25,102 bases of DNA, taken from contig CALVOD010000008.1 of assembly GCA_944350065.1 (NCBI GenBank), forward strand, positions 1 to 25,102. Direction: 5' to 3'. The translations under genes and the position numbers were made by a program. This DNA is from an uncultured Clostridia bacterium. Its GTDB lineage: Bacteria; Bacillota; Clostridia; Christensenellales; DTU072. This document shows positions 7,052 to 15,400 of this stretch, one piece after another; the stretch's first letter is position 1, and the number at the start of each line of letters is the position of its first letter. The notes under the pieces were generated by a model. It saw only the letters and a program-made list of their open reading frames with translations. It was not told the DNA's origin and searched no databases.

Positions 7052-8164
7052 CTACGCTACGTCTCTTTTACGCACGACGAGGAACGCCGCCGCGAGCAAG
7101 CCGCCCGTATAAAGCGCCGTCATCGCTAGGCTGATGAAGAAATTCGCGCCGCCCGAAAGCGTGCTGCCGAGTCCCGCAAACTGCGCCCAATCGGCGGCGT
7201 CGGAGATAAAGAATCTGCCGAGTCCCGATATGCTCAGAATGGCGCCGAGCACCTCCAACAGAATGACGGGGGTGACTATCGCGAAAATTTTATTGCGTGT
7301 CAAAGCTCCTATCGAGAAAGCTATCGCGGTATACACGAGCACGGTGACGTAGTTACAGGCAAACGCAATGCCTATCTGCGCGGCGTTGTCCGCGACGGTT
7401 ACCGCGCCGCCGTTGAACATAAACAGCGTATCCGCGTGTTCTACGGGAAAAACAGCGTACGACAGCGCTATCGAAACGAGGAAACAGGCAAAATACGCCG
7501 CGGTAACGTGCGTGAGCGCGGCGAGCAGTTTCGCGCCCGTGAGCGCGTCGCGCGAAACGGGGCGTAAGAGAAGCAGTTTAACGGTGCCGTATCTGAATTC
7601 GTCGGGGTAAGCCGCGCCCGCCGCTATCGCGCCGTAGATAATCACGAGGAATACGAGCGAGCCGAGCATCATTACGCATACGGTATCGGCAGTAAATCCG
7701 GTAGTTTTCATACCGACGACGGAGCCGTCGGTGTATACCGCGAGGTCGGTATTGTACAGTTCGTTTTCCTCTATGTACTCGAGCAACGCGAGTTTGGCGC
7801 GGGCGTAATAGAGGTAATCGGAATTACGGTAATAGGCGAAACCGTCCTCTTGCTTCTCTTTTTCGAGCGCTTCTATTAAAAATTCGGTCTGCGCAATTTC
7901 CGCTTTAACGCTTTCCTCGGTATAATTCCACGTTCCCGTGAACGCTTCGCCGCCGTCTCCCGGAGCGGTAACGTCGTCGGTAACGCCTATACCGCCGCCC
8001 GTGATCCCGAAGTCGCCTAAGTCGGCAGTGAATATTATTTCGTTAACGGAATCGAATACCGCCGCCAACACGATAATTATCAGCAACGCCACCACGGACA
8101 TAATGATAACGGTTTTGAGGCTGAATTGCTTTCTCAATTCGCCGGCATAAAGTGTAGCAAACAT
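7052..8164 (-). CDS. ABC-2 type transporter permease
   Basis: A 370-residue membrane protein with about six hydrophobic segments: one near the N-terminus (VIIMSVVALLIIIVLAAVF), then a large outside loop of about 130 residues, then five more segments in the C-terminal half, ending in a short basic tail (RKRDV). This is the layout of ABC-2 family permeases (NatB/CcmB-like exporters). It starts 3 bases after the stop of the ATPase gene, so the two form one exporter. The substrate cannot be told; such pairs often export ions, peptides or antimicrobials. The loop contains an unusual glycine-rich acidic stretch (residues about 52-75). Confidence 0.85.
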   Translation of the reverse strand: MFATLYAGELRKQFSLKTVIIMSVVALLIIIVLAAVFDSVNEIIFTADLGDFGITGGGIGVTDDVTAPGDGGEAFTGTWNYTEESVKAEIAQTEFLIEALEKEKQEDGFAYYRNSDYLYYARAKLALLEYIEENELYNTDLAVYTDGSVVGMKTTGFTADTVCVMMLGSLVFLVIIYGAIAAGAAYPDEFRYGTVKLLLLRPVSRDALTGAKLLAALTHVTAAYFACFLVSIALSYAVFPVEHADTLFMFNGGAVTVADNAAQIGIAFACNYVTVLVYTAIAFSIGALTRNKIFAIVTPVILLEVLGAILSISGLGRFFISDAADWAQFAGLGSTLSGGANFFISLAMTALYTGGLLAAAFLVVRKRDVA

Positions 8165-8167
8165 CGG

Positions 8168-9139
8168 TTATTCCTCCTCGCTTCCGCCGTGCACCGCGTG
8201 CATGAACAGGTCTTCGAGTTTGACTTCTTCCTCGGAAACGCCGTACACGTTAAAGCCCGCAAGCACGAGCTCCCTCGTAAGGTCGCTCGCTTTCAGCGAA
8301 GAATGTACGCGCACCTCGCCCGCGCCCGCTTGCGCGTCCGTTCCGAATTTTTCTTTGATGAACTTAGCGGCTTCCTCCGCCCTGTCCGTCTTGACGATAA
8401 TGCCGAAATTGCCCTTTGAATCCAGATTGAGTTCGGATATCCTCCTGTCCTCGATTATCTTGCCGCGGTTGATGATGAGACAGCGGTCGCACATAAGCTG
8501 CATCTCCGCAAGCTGATGGCTCGACACGAGCACACCCACGCCGTATTCCGCCGCGAGCGTCCTCAGCAAATCGCGTATTTCTTTGATCCCGTCGGGGTCG
8601 AGTCCGTTGGCGGGCTCGTCGAGAACGAGCAGTTTGGGTATCTCGATAAGCGCTTGCGCTATCCCTAAACGCTGTTTCATACCCATAGAATAGGTTTTGA
8701 CCTTGTCATTCTCCCTGCCGGTGAGCCCCACGAGAGATATTACGCTCCGGATACGTTCCTCGATACGGTTTTTATCCTTATTCTTATCGCCCGCGTACTG
8801 CAAAGAGGCATAATATCTCAGGTTCCACAACGCGGTCTTATCGTTGTACATATCCGGGCTTTCGATAACGCCGCCGACGCACCGCATTGCGGCGGCGCGC
8901 TCCTTGATAACGTCGTGTCCGTCGATATACACCTCTCCGGACGTGGGGGCGGCAAGCCCCGTTATCATTTTGATCGTCGTGGATTTCCCCGCGCCGTTGG
9001 GCCCGAGAAAGCCTACCACTTCGCCCGGGTTGACGACAAAAGATATTCCGTCAACCGCTCTCAAAGGCGCCGTCCGTCCCAAACCGCGTACGGTGGCGTA
9101 TTCCTTTGTAAGGTTTACGACTTTCAATACTTCGCTCAT
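8168..9139 (-). CDS. ABC transporter ATP-binding protein
   Basis: A 323-residue ABC ATPase of the CcmA/DrrA type that powers the permease encoded 3 bases downstream. Walker A is GPNGAGKST (46-54), Walker B LLVLDEPANGLDP, and the switch histidine is in VSSHQL. The signature loop reads YSMGMKQRLGIAQAL, the MGMKQR variant typical of this exporter subfamily. About 90 residues after the core form a C-terminal DUF4162-like accessory domain. AAGGAG stands 6 bases before the ATG at 9137-9139. A 143-base gap separates it from the SbcC-like gene upstream. Confidence 0.93.
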   Translation of the reverse strand: MSEVLKVVNLTKEYATVRGLGRTAPLRAVDGISFVVNPGEVVGFLGPNGAGKSTTIKMITGLAAPTSGEVYIDGHDVIKERAAAMRCVGGVIESPDMYNDKTALWNLRYYASLQYAGDKNKDKNRIEERIRSVISLVGLTGRENDKVKTYSMGMKQRLGIAQALIEIPKLLVLDEPANGLDPDGIKEIRDLLRTLAAEYGVGVLVSSHQLAEMQLMCDRCLIINRGKIIEDRRISELNLDSKGNFGIIVKTDRAEEAAKFIKEKFGTDAQAGAGEVRVHSSLKASDLTRELVLAGFNVYGVSEEEVKLEDLFMHAVHGGSEEE

Positions 9140-9220
9140 TACGCGCTCCTTGATTCCTTGAAATAGAGTTGTGTTTTTTGTTTTTGCCCCGCGTTTTTTC
9201 TCAAGGCTTTATACATCGTT

Positions 9221-9243
9221 ACGGGGCGGCATCGCCACCCCGT
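9221..9243. other. GC-rich hairpin in the 143-base gap before the ABC genes
   Basis: ACGGGG (9221-9226) pairs with CCCCGT (9238-9243), with a short GGC/GCC stem inside. No T tract follows on either strand, so its role as terminator of the SbcC-like transcript is only possible. No clear promoter for the ABC genes is seen in the rest of this gap; an A-rich stretch lies at 9170-9210 on the minus strand. Confidence 0.4.
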
Positions 9244-9282
9244 AGTTCGCTTCGTTTCGTCCGACAGAGTTTAAGCGGTTCT

Positions 9283-12200
9283 CTATACGGATATCTTGCT
9301 GATCGCTTTGAAGAACGCCGCGTCGTCCTCCGGTATCGCTATGAGCTCGCGGTTCTTCGAATACTCCACGAGAGGAGTGAGCGACTGCTTGTCGCATTCC
9401 TCCGCTTTCACGATTATCGCGGGAAGTATGTTGCCCGCAAGCAACGCCACCATTACTTCGTTATACGCAGCCGCCGTCGCAAAAGGCATCAGCGCCGCTT
9501 CTTCCTTCGTCAGCTTGTCGTAACGTATCTTGCCCTTGCCGTTGGTAACGAGCACCAACGCTCCGTCTTCGCCGGACTCAGTGGCGTATCTGTCCCCTGA
9601 TACCGATTTAACTATTTCCTGCGCGCGCGCCGAGATGAGCGAAGCAAGGTCCGTAGCGAGTATCGCGCCCTCTTTGATGGCTGCCGACATGTCGTCTATG
9701 CCTTTGATACGGGCTTGCAGATAACCCAGCCTGCGGTTGCAGTCTATGAGTTCGTTGTACCTTCTCTCCATATCCGCCATTACCGCCATGCTGTTGCCGA
9801 GCGCCATTACCGCTTTGTCCTCTTCCGCTTTCAGCGATTCGAGCGCGGCGTTGTTCGCCGCGTAATTGTCGTAATACGCCGCGTGCGCGTCTATGCCCGC
9901 TTTATATACGTTGACGGCTTCCTTCGTGCCCGCCACGTCTTCGTCGTATGCGTAGAGAGTTTCGCGGCTCTTGTCGAGCTCCTCGTCGCTCATGATTATC
10001 ACAGCGAGATCTTCGCGCTTCGTGATGCCTATTTCCGCGAATTTCGCCTCGTATTCCGCGTACAGGTTGGAGGCGGTCTCCTCCGTCGCCGCTATCGACG
10101 CTTCCGCAAGCGTTACCTTGTCCGCCGCCTCGCGCGCCGCGGCCTGTACGTCGTTCACCACTTTGCGCGTTCCTGCGATGCGCAGCTTGACGTTTTCCTT
10201 CGCCGCCGTCGCTTCCGCCGCTTCGCGTTCGAGCGCGATAAGATAATCGGTGTAAACTTTGACGATGATCTCGCCGTAAGTAAGCTCGACGCCGTTTACC
10301 TCTACCTTGACCTTGCGCTCCTCGATATCGGCAATGCGCTTATTGATTTCGTTAAGCTCGCCGTCCACCTCGGAAAGCCTCGCTTCGTCGGAGGATATTT
10401 CGTCCTCGATGTCCTCGTATTCCTTCTCGACTACCGTCAGCTTGTCGGCGAGCGAAAGCGCGCTCTCGCCGCCGAAATAAGTCGCGTTCACGTCGTAAGC
10501 GCTCTTTACGTCGGCGTATTCGTCGCGCAGCGCCTGCAAGGCGTTCCTCTCCGCGGGCAACAACTCGTTGTCTATCGCGTCGGTCTGCTTCGCTATGAGC
10601 GCGGTCGCCTCCTCAAGCCTCGTCAGCTCGCCTTCCGCTCTGCGGAAATTGTCTACCTTCCTCGTAAGCTCGTTGCCGTCCTTTGCGGCTTTCTCGACGA
10701 GCGCGAACAGCTCGGGTATGCTCTTGACGCCGTATTCGTCAAGAACCTTCGCTATCGCCTGCTCCTTGTTCTTCTTCGTTGTCTCGAGCGCCTCGAGATA
10801 CTGCGCGCTCACAGTCTCGGCAGCTTTATACTGCCCTATCGAAGACTCCGCTTCCACTATGGCGGCGTTGTCCTTCGCTATCTCCGCTTCCACCGCTTTG
10901 ATCTGGTCGTCGAGCGCCTTCGTGTCGCGTAACGGCAATTCCTTCTTGACCGATACGAATCCGTCGCACAACGGACAATGTCCGCCGTACTCCACTTCGC
11001 CCGCTATCTCGCGCAGACGGTTGTAGCTCATATACTCGGTGAGCTTTTCGTTAAGAAGTCTCAGCTTCTCTATAAGACGCGCTCTGTGCCTGCTCACTTC
11101 CTCCCTCTTGGTCGTCAGCGTCGCCAGCCTGTCGGCGTAAGTTCCTTTCGTCCCCTCCACGCCTTCTATCTTCTTCTTGACGGCGTCAAGCTCCACTTCG
11201 TTGCGGCTAACCCACAAATGCTTCGCGTATAAAGTCTGCTTGTACAGTATCGCCGCGTCCACCGCTTCTTCCACGGTAGCGTATTTGCCGCGTATCTCTC
11301 TTTCGAGTTTCTGTACCTCGTTCTTGCGGTTCTTTTCGTTATCCTTGAGCGCCTTCGCGTCGTCGGCAAGCGCCGCTCTGTTGGCGCTTAAACGCTCTAT
11401 GCGCTCCTCTATCGTCTTGATCTCGGCGGTTATGCCCGCCATACGCGCTTCCGCCGCCGCGCCGTCGCGTACCGCCTGCTTGTAGCCGGAACTTTCGCGT
11501 ATCGCTATCTTCCTCTTGGTAAGCTCGTCCAGCTTCGTCACAAGCTCGCCCGCTTCGTTCTCCAATACCTCGCGGCGGGCTTTCAATTCCTCGCTTTCCT
11601 CGTCGAATTTCGCGTAGTACGCGTCCGCTCCGCGCAATATGTCGGTGCGCTGAGGAGTTTCGTTGCCGGACACGATCAGATCGTGTATCGCCGCGTTAAG
11701 ACCGCGCTCGCGCTCCGCCGCCGCCACGTATTCGTCGCCCAAAAGTTTAAGACTGTTCTCGCCCGATTGCGCCTTCGCTTCGAGCGCTTCCTTCTCCTTC
11801 TTGTCGGCTTCGAGCGCCTTCTTCTTTGCCGCGATATCCGCTTTCAACGCGTCGTACTTCTCGTATGCCGCCGCCACTTCGCTCGCCGCGGTGCTCCGCG
11901 CCGCTCTCTCCGCCAGCGCCGCCATTTCGTCGTTGCGCGCTTTCAGCGCGTCCATCTTCGCCACGGCGTCGTAATATGCGTTCAGCTCCTCCTGATATTT
12001 CGCCGCGTATCCCAAATCGAGTTTGACCGATTCTATCCTGCCGCGTACGTCGTCCAACGCAAGTTTGTCGGAATCGACTATCAGCTGCTGCTCCTTCAAC
12101 TCGTCGCGCGTCACCGCTTCCACCATGTCGATGTGCTCCAGCAACGCCCTCTCCTCGTCTTTAAGCGCGGCGTATTTCGCCATCACGTCTTCGGAGGTGG

Positions 12201-12660
12201 CGAATTTCGCCATCTTCTCCGCTATGAAACTCTCCCTCGTCAAAGTGTCCGCATATATGTTCGCCGCTTCGTCGCGATCGATGAAAAACAATTCTTCGAA
12301 ACATACTTTGTTGAGTCCCACTTTCTCGTCTATGAAAGCGTTGACCGCTTCCACGCCTTCGCAAACGGTTTTGCCGTCCGCTCCGGTGAGAACGGCGCTC
12401 TCTGTAACCGCCCCTTCCGCGTCGGCGGACGTAGTGCGGGCAAGAGAATATTCCACGTCTTCTATGACGAATTTCAATTCCGCAGTCAGAGGCAGTTCGC
12501 GCCCCGCGGCGGCTTCGCCGTAAAACACATAACTGAGCGCTTCGCGCAGATTTTTGCCGTCGGCGTCGGCAAGAACTATGCAGCCTGCCGCCTTGTTGCC
12601 GAAATCGTAAAAGTATTCCGCTGCGTTCGAACCTTTGATGGAAAGGGTATTGAGTTTCAT
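9283..12660 (-). CDS. SbcC/Rad50-like coiled-coil protein with zinc hook but degenerate ATPase motifs
   Basis: A 1125-residue protein with the architecture of SbcC/Rad50: an N-terminal half-ATPase domain, two long coiled coils, a CxxC zinc hook (HCPLC, Cys562 and Cys565, almost exactly at the midpoint) and a C-terminal half-ATPase. The N-terminus aligns well with SbcC (GCIVLADADGKNLREALSYVFYG against the SbcC form GLFLIxGPTGAGKST...ALYG), but Walker A is lost: residues 30-38 read LADADGKNL. The Q-loop position (LPQGEF in SbcC) reads IDRDEA. The signature LSGGE reads LTKEE (1050-1054). Walker B (LFIDEGF) reads AIIVKAEE (1081-1088), and the switch histidine is missing. The start ATG at 12658-12660 is chosen for its GGAGG. 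No sbcD partner is present. It is probably a structural or DNA-tethering relative without ATP hydrolysis; the function is unknown. Confidence 0.85.
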   Translation of the reverse strand: MKLNTLSIKGSNAAEYFYDFGNKAAGCIVLADADGKNLREALSYVFYGEAAAGRELPLTAELKFVIEDVEYSLARTTSADAEGAVTESAVLTGADGKTVCEGVEAVNAFIDEKVGLNKVCFEELFFIDRDEAANIYADTLTRESFIAEKMAKFATSEDVMAKYAALKDEERALLEHIDMVEAVTRDELKEQQLIVDSDKLALDDVRGRIESVKLDLGYAAKYQEELNAYYDAVAKMDALKARNDEMAALAERAARSTAASEVAAAYEKYDALKADIAAKKKALEADKKEKEALEAKAQSGENSLKLLGDEYVAAAERERGLNAAIHDLIVSGNETPQRTDILRGADAYYAKFDEESEELKARREVLENEAGELVTKLDELTKRKIAIRESSGYKQAVRDGAAAEARMAGITAEIKTIEERIERLSANRAALADDAKALKDNEKNRKNEVQKLEREIRGKYATVEEAVDAAILYKQTLYAKHLWVSRNEVELDAVKKKIEGVEGTKGTYADRLATLTTKREEVSRHRARLIEKLRLLNEKLTEYMSYNRLREIAGEVEYGGHCPLCDGFVSVKKELPLRDTKALDDQIKAVEAEIAKDNAAIVEAESSIGQYKAAETVSAQYLEALETTKKNKEQAIAKVLDEYGVKSIPELFALVEKAAKDGNELTRKVDNFRRAEGELTRLEEATALIAKQTDAIDNELLPAERNALQALRDEYADVKSAYDVNATYFGGESALSLADKLTVVEKEYEDIEDEISSDEARLSEVDGELNEINKRIADIEERKVKVEVNGVELTYGEIIVKVYTDYLIALEREAAEATAAKENVKLRIAGTRKVVNDVQAAAREAADKVTLAEASIAATEETASNLYAEYEAKFAEIGITKREDLAVIIMSDEELDKSRETLYAYDEDVAGTKEAVNVYKAGIDAHAAYYDNYAANNAALESLKAEEDKAVMALGNSMAVMADMERRYNELIDCNRRLGYLQARIKGIDDMSAAIKEGAILATDLASLISARAQEIVKSVSGDRYATESGEDGALVLVTNGKGKIRYDKLTKEEAALMPFATAAAYNEVMVALLAGNILPAIIVKAEECDKQSLTPLVEYSKNRELIAIPEDDAAFFKAISKISV

Positions 12661-12690
12661 ATGCTCCTCCGTGAAAATTGTCTCTGTTGT

Positions 12691-12727
12691 GTCGGAAAAC
12701 CGACCGGCTACCACATATTGTGGTGGC
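12691..12727 (-). other. Two stem-loops in the leader of the SbcC-like gene
   Basis: GTCGG-AAAA-CCGAC (12691-12704) and the near-palindrome centred on ACCACA-TAT-TGTGGT (12710-12724, extending to 12707-12727 with one mismatch) lie next to each other, 30-67 bases ahead of the start codon. They fall within the predicted leader transcript and could act as RNA structure or, for the second, as a protein-binding palindrome. Confidence 0.45.
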
Positions 12728-12824
12728 GGAAAATTATCCGATTTTTACTGGTAAAGGAGAGGCGATTGTGCTATATTAAATAGCGTACACGAAAATCCCG
12801 CCCCGATACGCGTAGATATTTCAT

Positions 12825-12853
12825 ATTATACAACTTAAAAGAAGACAATGCAA
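12825..12853 (-). promoter_or_regulatory. Promoter of the SbcC-like gene
   Basis: On the minus strand TTGCAT (12848-12853) and TATAAT (12825-12830) stand 17 bases apart. The predicted transcript start is near 12818, which leaves a leader of about 155-160 bases before the ATG. The promoter lies close to the start of the divergent dnaD-like gene; no convincing plus-strand promoter was found in the same 233-base gap. Confidence 0.65.
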
Positions 12854-12893
12854 TAGGTGACGCGAAAAAGACAATCGGAAATTTAGGAGAAAA

Positions 12894-14348
12894 ATGAGTT
12901 TTCTGAGATTAAGCCGCGAATATGTGCGAGAAGGCTACACGGAAATAGACAACGTATTTCTGACGGGGTATCTGCCCGAAGCGGATTCCCTCGACGTGAA
13001 AATATATTTATACGGGCTGTGGCTTGCGGGCTGCGGACGGGAGAGCGACAACAGTATCGAAAGGATATCGTTGTCGTTGAAAGTGACCGAGGAACGTATA
13101 ATGCGTGCATACGCCTACTGGGAAGAACTGGGATTGGTAAGCGTAAGCAAAGCTACGCCCGTCGCGATCACGTACAATTCGGTCAAAACGCCGATAACGC
13201 CCGTAGTGAAATACAATGCCAAGGAATACGGGGATTTTGTGGAGGAAATAAGAAGGATATTTCCTGAGCGCGAATTGCCCGCGCAGGACATATTGCGGTA
13301 CGTGGAGCTGATGCGCGCGTACAAAGTGGAGCAAAACGCGATGCTACTCATCGCGAGGTACTGCCGTGACGCGCGCGGGACGACGAACACCGCATACGTA
13401 TTGAGCGTGGCGGCGAACTGGGCGAAGGAAGGCGTCCGCACGGAAGCGGACGTAAACGCGAGGCTCGACGAGCTCGAAAACAACGCCGGCGCCGTGAAAT
13501 CGATATACGAAACCATGGGGTTACGCTCGGCGCCCACGATAGAAGATCGGGAGACGTACGTACGCTGGACGAAGGATTACGGCTACGGTTTGGACGTGAT
13601 ACTCGCCGCGGCGCGGTATTGCCGCAGGCGCGGCGGGATACGGAAGCTCGCCCCCTATCTGGAAGAGCTTCACGCTGCCGGCGTGAAAACGGCGGCAGAA
13701 GCGGAGGAATACCGCAAGCAAAAGGAAGCTGCGCGCGATCTGGCGGAGGAAATAATCCGCGCGCTCGGAAGCTATTACGCGAGCTACGACATGCCCGTCG
13801 AAGCGTACGTAAATCCGTGGCTCGGGCTGGGGTTCGAGCAAGGGGCGCTTCTCAGGATAGCGAAATTCTGTTTTATCCGCAACGTAAAGACGCTGGACGG
13901 AATGAACGTCTACGTCGAAAAGCTGCATAAACTCGGTATCGTGACGGAGCGCGGCATCGAAAGCTACGTAAGCAGGCAAACGGCAATAGACGGCAAAATC
14001 CGCGAAGTGCTCGCGGCGTGCGGATCGGAGGGCATCGTTACGGCGCGCGACAGAGATTTTTACCGTACGTTCGTGGAGACGTGGGGCTTCGATCACGAAA
14101 CCGTCATGCGCGTAGCGGCGGCAGCCGCGGGCAAGCCCTTCCCTATGAGCTACATAAACAAACTTCTGCTGATAATGAAAGAAAACGGTATCCGTACTCC
14201 CGAAGAAGCCGAAGCCTTCCTCGGCGACGGAAGCAAATCGAAGAAAAAAGCGGGCGCGGGAATCATCAAGCAGGAATACACCGCGGAGGAAATAACCTCC
14301 GTATTCCGTTCGCTCGACGAAGTGGAGCCCGACGAGGAGGACGTCTGA
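12894..14348 (+). CDS. DnaD-like replication/primosome protein with four C-terminal repeats
   Basis: A 484-residue DnaD/DnaB(Bsu)-like protein; such proteins bind DNA and help load the replicative helicase in Bacillota. Residues 1 to about 105 resemble the winged-helix DDBH1 domain (VFLTGYLPEADSLDVKIYLYG, then SLKVTEERIMRAYAYWEELGLV). Four tandem DDBH2-like units of about 75-80 residues follow at roughly 111-190, 200-275, 282-360 and 366-444. Each carries a Y-x-x-W/F helix, an ILxxARYC-type helix and an ending like YLEELHAAGVKT. DnaD itself usually has one such domain. The tail is lysine-rich, then acidic. AGGAG precedes the ATG at 12894. It ends 1 base before the helicase-loader gene, so the two are co-translated. 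Confidence 0.82.
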   Translation: MSFLRLSREYVREGYTEIDNVFLTGYLPEADSLDVKIYLYGLWLAGCGRESDNSIERISLSLKVTEERIMRAYAYWEELGLVSVSKATPVAITYNSVKTPITPVVKYNAKEYGDFVEEIRRIFPERELPAQDILRYVELMRAYKVEQNAMLLIARYCRDARGTTNTAYVLSVAANWAKEGVRTEADVNARLDELENNAGAVKSIYETMGLRSAPTIEDRETYVRWTKDYGYGLDVILAAARYCRRRGGIRKLAPYLEELHAAGVKTAAEAEEYRKQKEAARDLAEEIIRALGSYYASYDMPVEAYVNPWLGLGFEQGALLRIAKFCFIRNVKTLDGMNVYVEKLHKLGIVTERGIESYVSRQTAIDGKIREVLAACGSEGIVTARDRDFYRTFVETWGFDHETVMRVAAAAAGKPFPMSYINKLLLIMKENGIRTPEEAEAFLGDGSKSKKKAGAGIIKQEYTAEEITSVFRSLDEVEPDEEDV

Positions 14349-14349
14349 A

Positions 14350-15282
14350 ATGGCAAATTACAAGCAACGCGCGCTGTTCGAAATAAAACGCAGACGTCTT
14401 CTTGCGGAAAGCGCCGCCGACGCCGTAGCCGAGGAAGTCGCCAAAGACCCGCGCTATTCGCTTCTGAATTCCGAGTGCGTGGCGCTCGGATTCAAAATAG
14501 CGCGTTTGGGCGCCCTTAAAGAGGATACGGGCACCCTTAAAGAGGAACTCGAAAAGAAAAAGGCGGAGCGCTCGGCGCGCCTTAAAGAGCTCGGATATTC
14601 CGAAAGCGACCTGACGCCGCACTACCGTTGCGCATTGTGTAACGATACCGGCTCGGTGAACGGAGCGGACTGCGTCTGCCTGAAAGAGCTGATTTACGCC
14701 GAGCTTCGCGAAGGCGCTCGCGGAGTTCCCACGGACGCCGACAAATTCGACGACGACCTTTTGAAAGGCATTCCCGAAAGCATGCGTCCCTCTTACTCGA
14801 AGGCGTACGCGATACTCGCAAAATACGCCGCCGATTTTCCCGACAACAAAGCCCCCGTGATCGGTCTCAGCGGACCCGTGGGCTGCGGCAAAAGCTACGC
14901 CGCGGGCGTGCTCGCCAACGCGGTGATGCGCAAAGGGTATTCGGTGCTTTTCATCAACGCGGTACAGCTCAACAACCTTTTCCTCAAATACCACCGCGCG
15001 CCCGTAAACGAAAAAGCGGAGCTGTTCGCCCCTCTTACGGGATGCGACCTGATAGTGATAGACGATCTCGGCGCCGAACCGCTTTTCAACAACGTCACCG
15101 CCAATTATCTTTACGCCCTGCTGACCTCCGAAAACGAAGGGCATTTCGTCATCACCACCAACCTCGACTTCGAAAATCTGCGCTCGCGTTACGGCGACCG
15201 CGTGGCTTCCCGACTTGCGGATCGCGAGCGCTCGAGATTGTATCTTCTGGACGGCAAGGACCTTCGACTCACGCGCCGCTGA
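14350..15282 (+). CDS. DnaI/DnaC-like helicase loader AAA+ ATPase
   Basis: A 310-residue loader ATPase that should place the replicative helicase on DNA. The N-terminal half is helical with a zinc-type cysteine set, CALC (94-97) and CVC (108-110), as in DnaI-type loaders. The AAA+ domain has Walker A GPVGCGKS (175-182), Walker B LIVIDDLGAEP (234-244), sensor 1 FVITTNLD (266-273) and the arginine finger in RYGDRVASRL (280-289). An IstB transposase helper is the main alternative, but there is no transposase nearby, and the DnaD-like gene 1 base upstream and the zinc region favour a DnaI role. Confidence 0.88.
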   Translation: MANYKQRALFEIKRRRLLAESAADAVAEEVAKDPRYSLLNSECVALGFKIARLGALKEDTGTLKEELEKKKAERSARLKELGYSESDLTPHYRCALCNDTGSVNGADCVCLKELIYAELREGARGVPTDADKFDDDLLKGIPESMRPSYSKAYAILAKYAADFPDNKAPVIGLSGPVGCGKSYAAGVLANAVMRKGYSVLFINAVQLNNLFLKYHRAPVNEKAELFAPLTGCDLIVIDDLGAEPLFNNVTANYLYALLTSENEGHFVITTNLDFENLRSRYGDRVASRLADRERSRLYLLDGKDLRLTRR

Positions 15283-15336
15283 TTGCGTGCGCGCGTGCGT
15301 TTCGGTTAAAATATAGTAAATGTTTCTTAAATATCA

Positions 15337-15366
15337 TTGACGCGCGCGCGTTCTTTTATTTATAGT
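15337..15366 (+). promoter_or_regulatory. Promoter of the ssDNA-binding protein gene
   Basis: TTGACG (15337-15342) and TATAGT (15361-15366) are 18 bases apart in an A/T-rich stretch, 34 bases before the next ATG. It would give the small ssDNA-binding gene its own transcript, separate from the loader gene. Confidence 0.6.
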
Positions 15367-15400
15367 ATAAACGGTATTTTATTTTTTGGAGGAGTAAAAA

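Noticed and set aside
9715..12783. Plus-strand open frames of 405 and 366 codons opposite the SbcC-like gene
   Set aside because: The translations are Arg, Val and Phe-rich without motifs, the mirror of a Glu, Ala and Lys-rich coiled coil read backwards.
12720..12893. A plus-strand promoter for the dnaD-like gene
   Set aside because: TATATT (12772-12777) and TATTAT (12824-12829) were tried as -10 elements, but neither has an acceptable -35 at 16-18 bases.
14350..15282. Reading the loader ATPase as an IstB transposase helper, hence an insertion sequence
   Set aside because: No IstA-like transposase or inverted repeats flank it; the DnaD-like gene 1 base upstream and the zinc-type cysteines fit a helicase loader.
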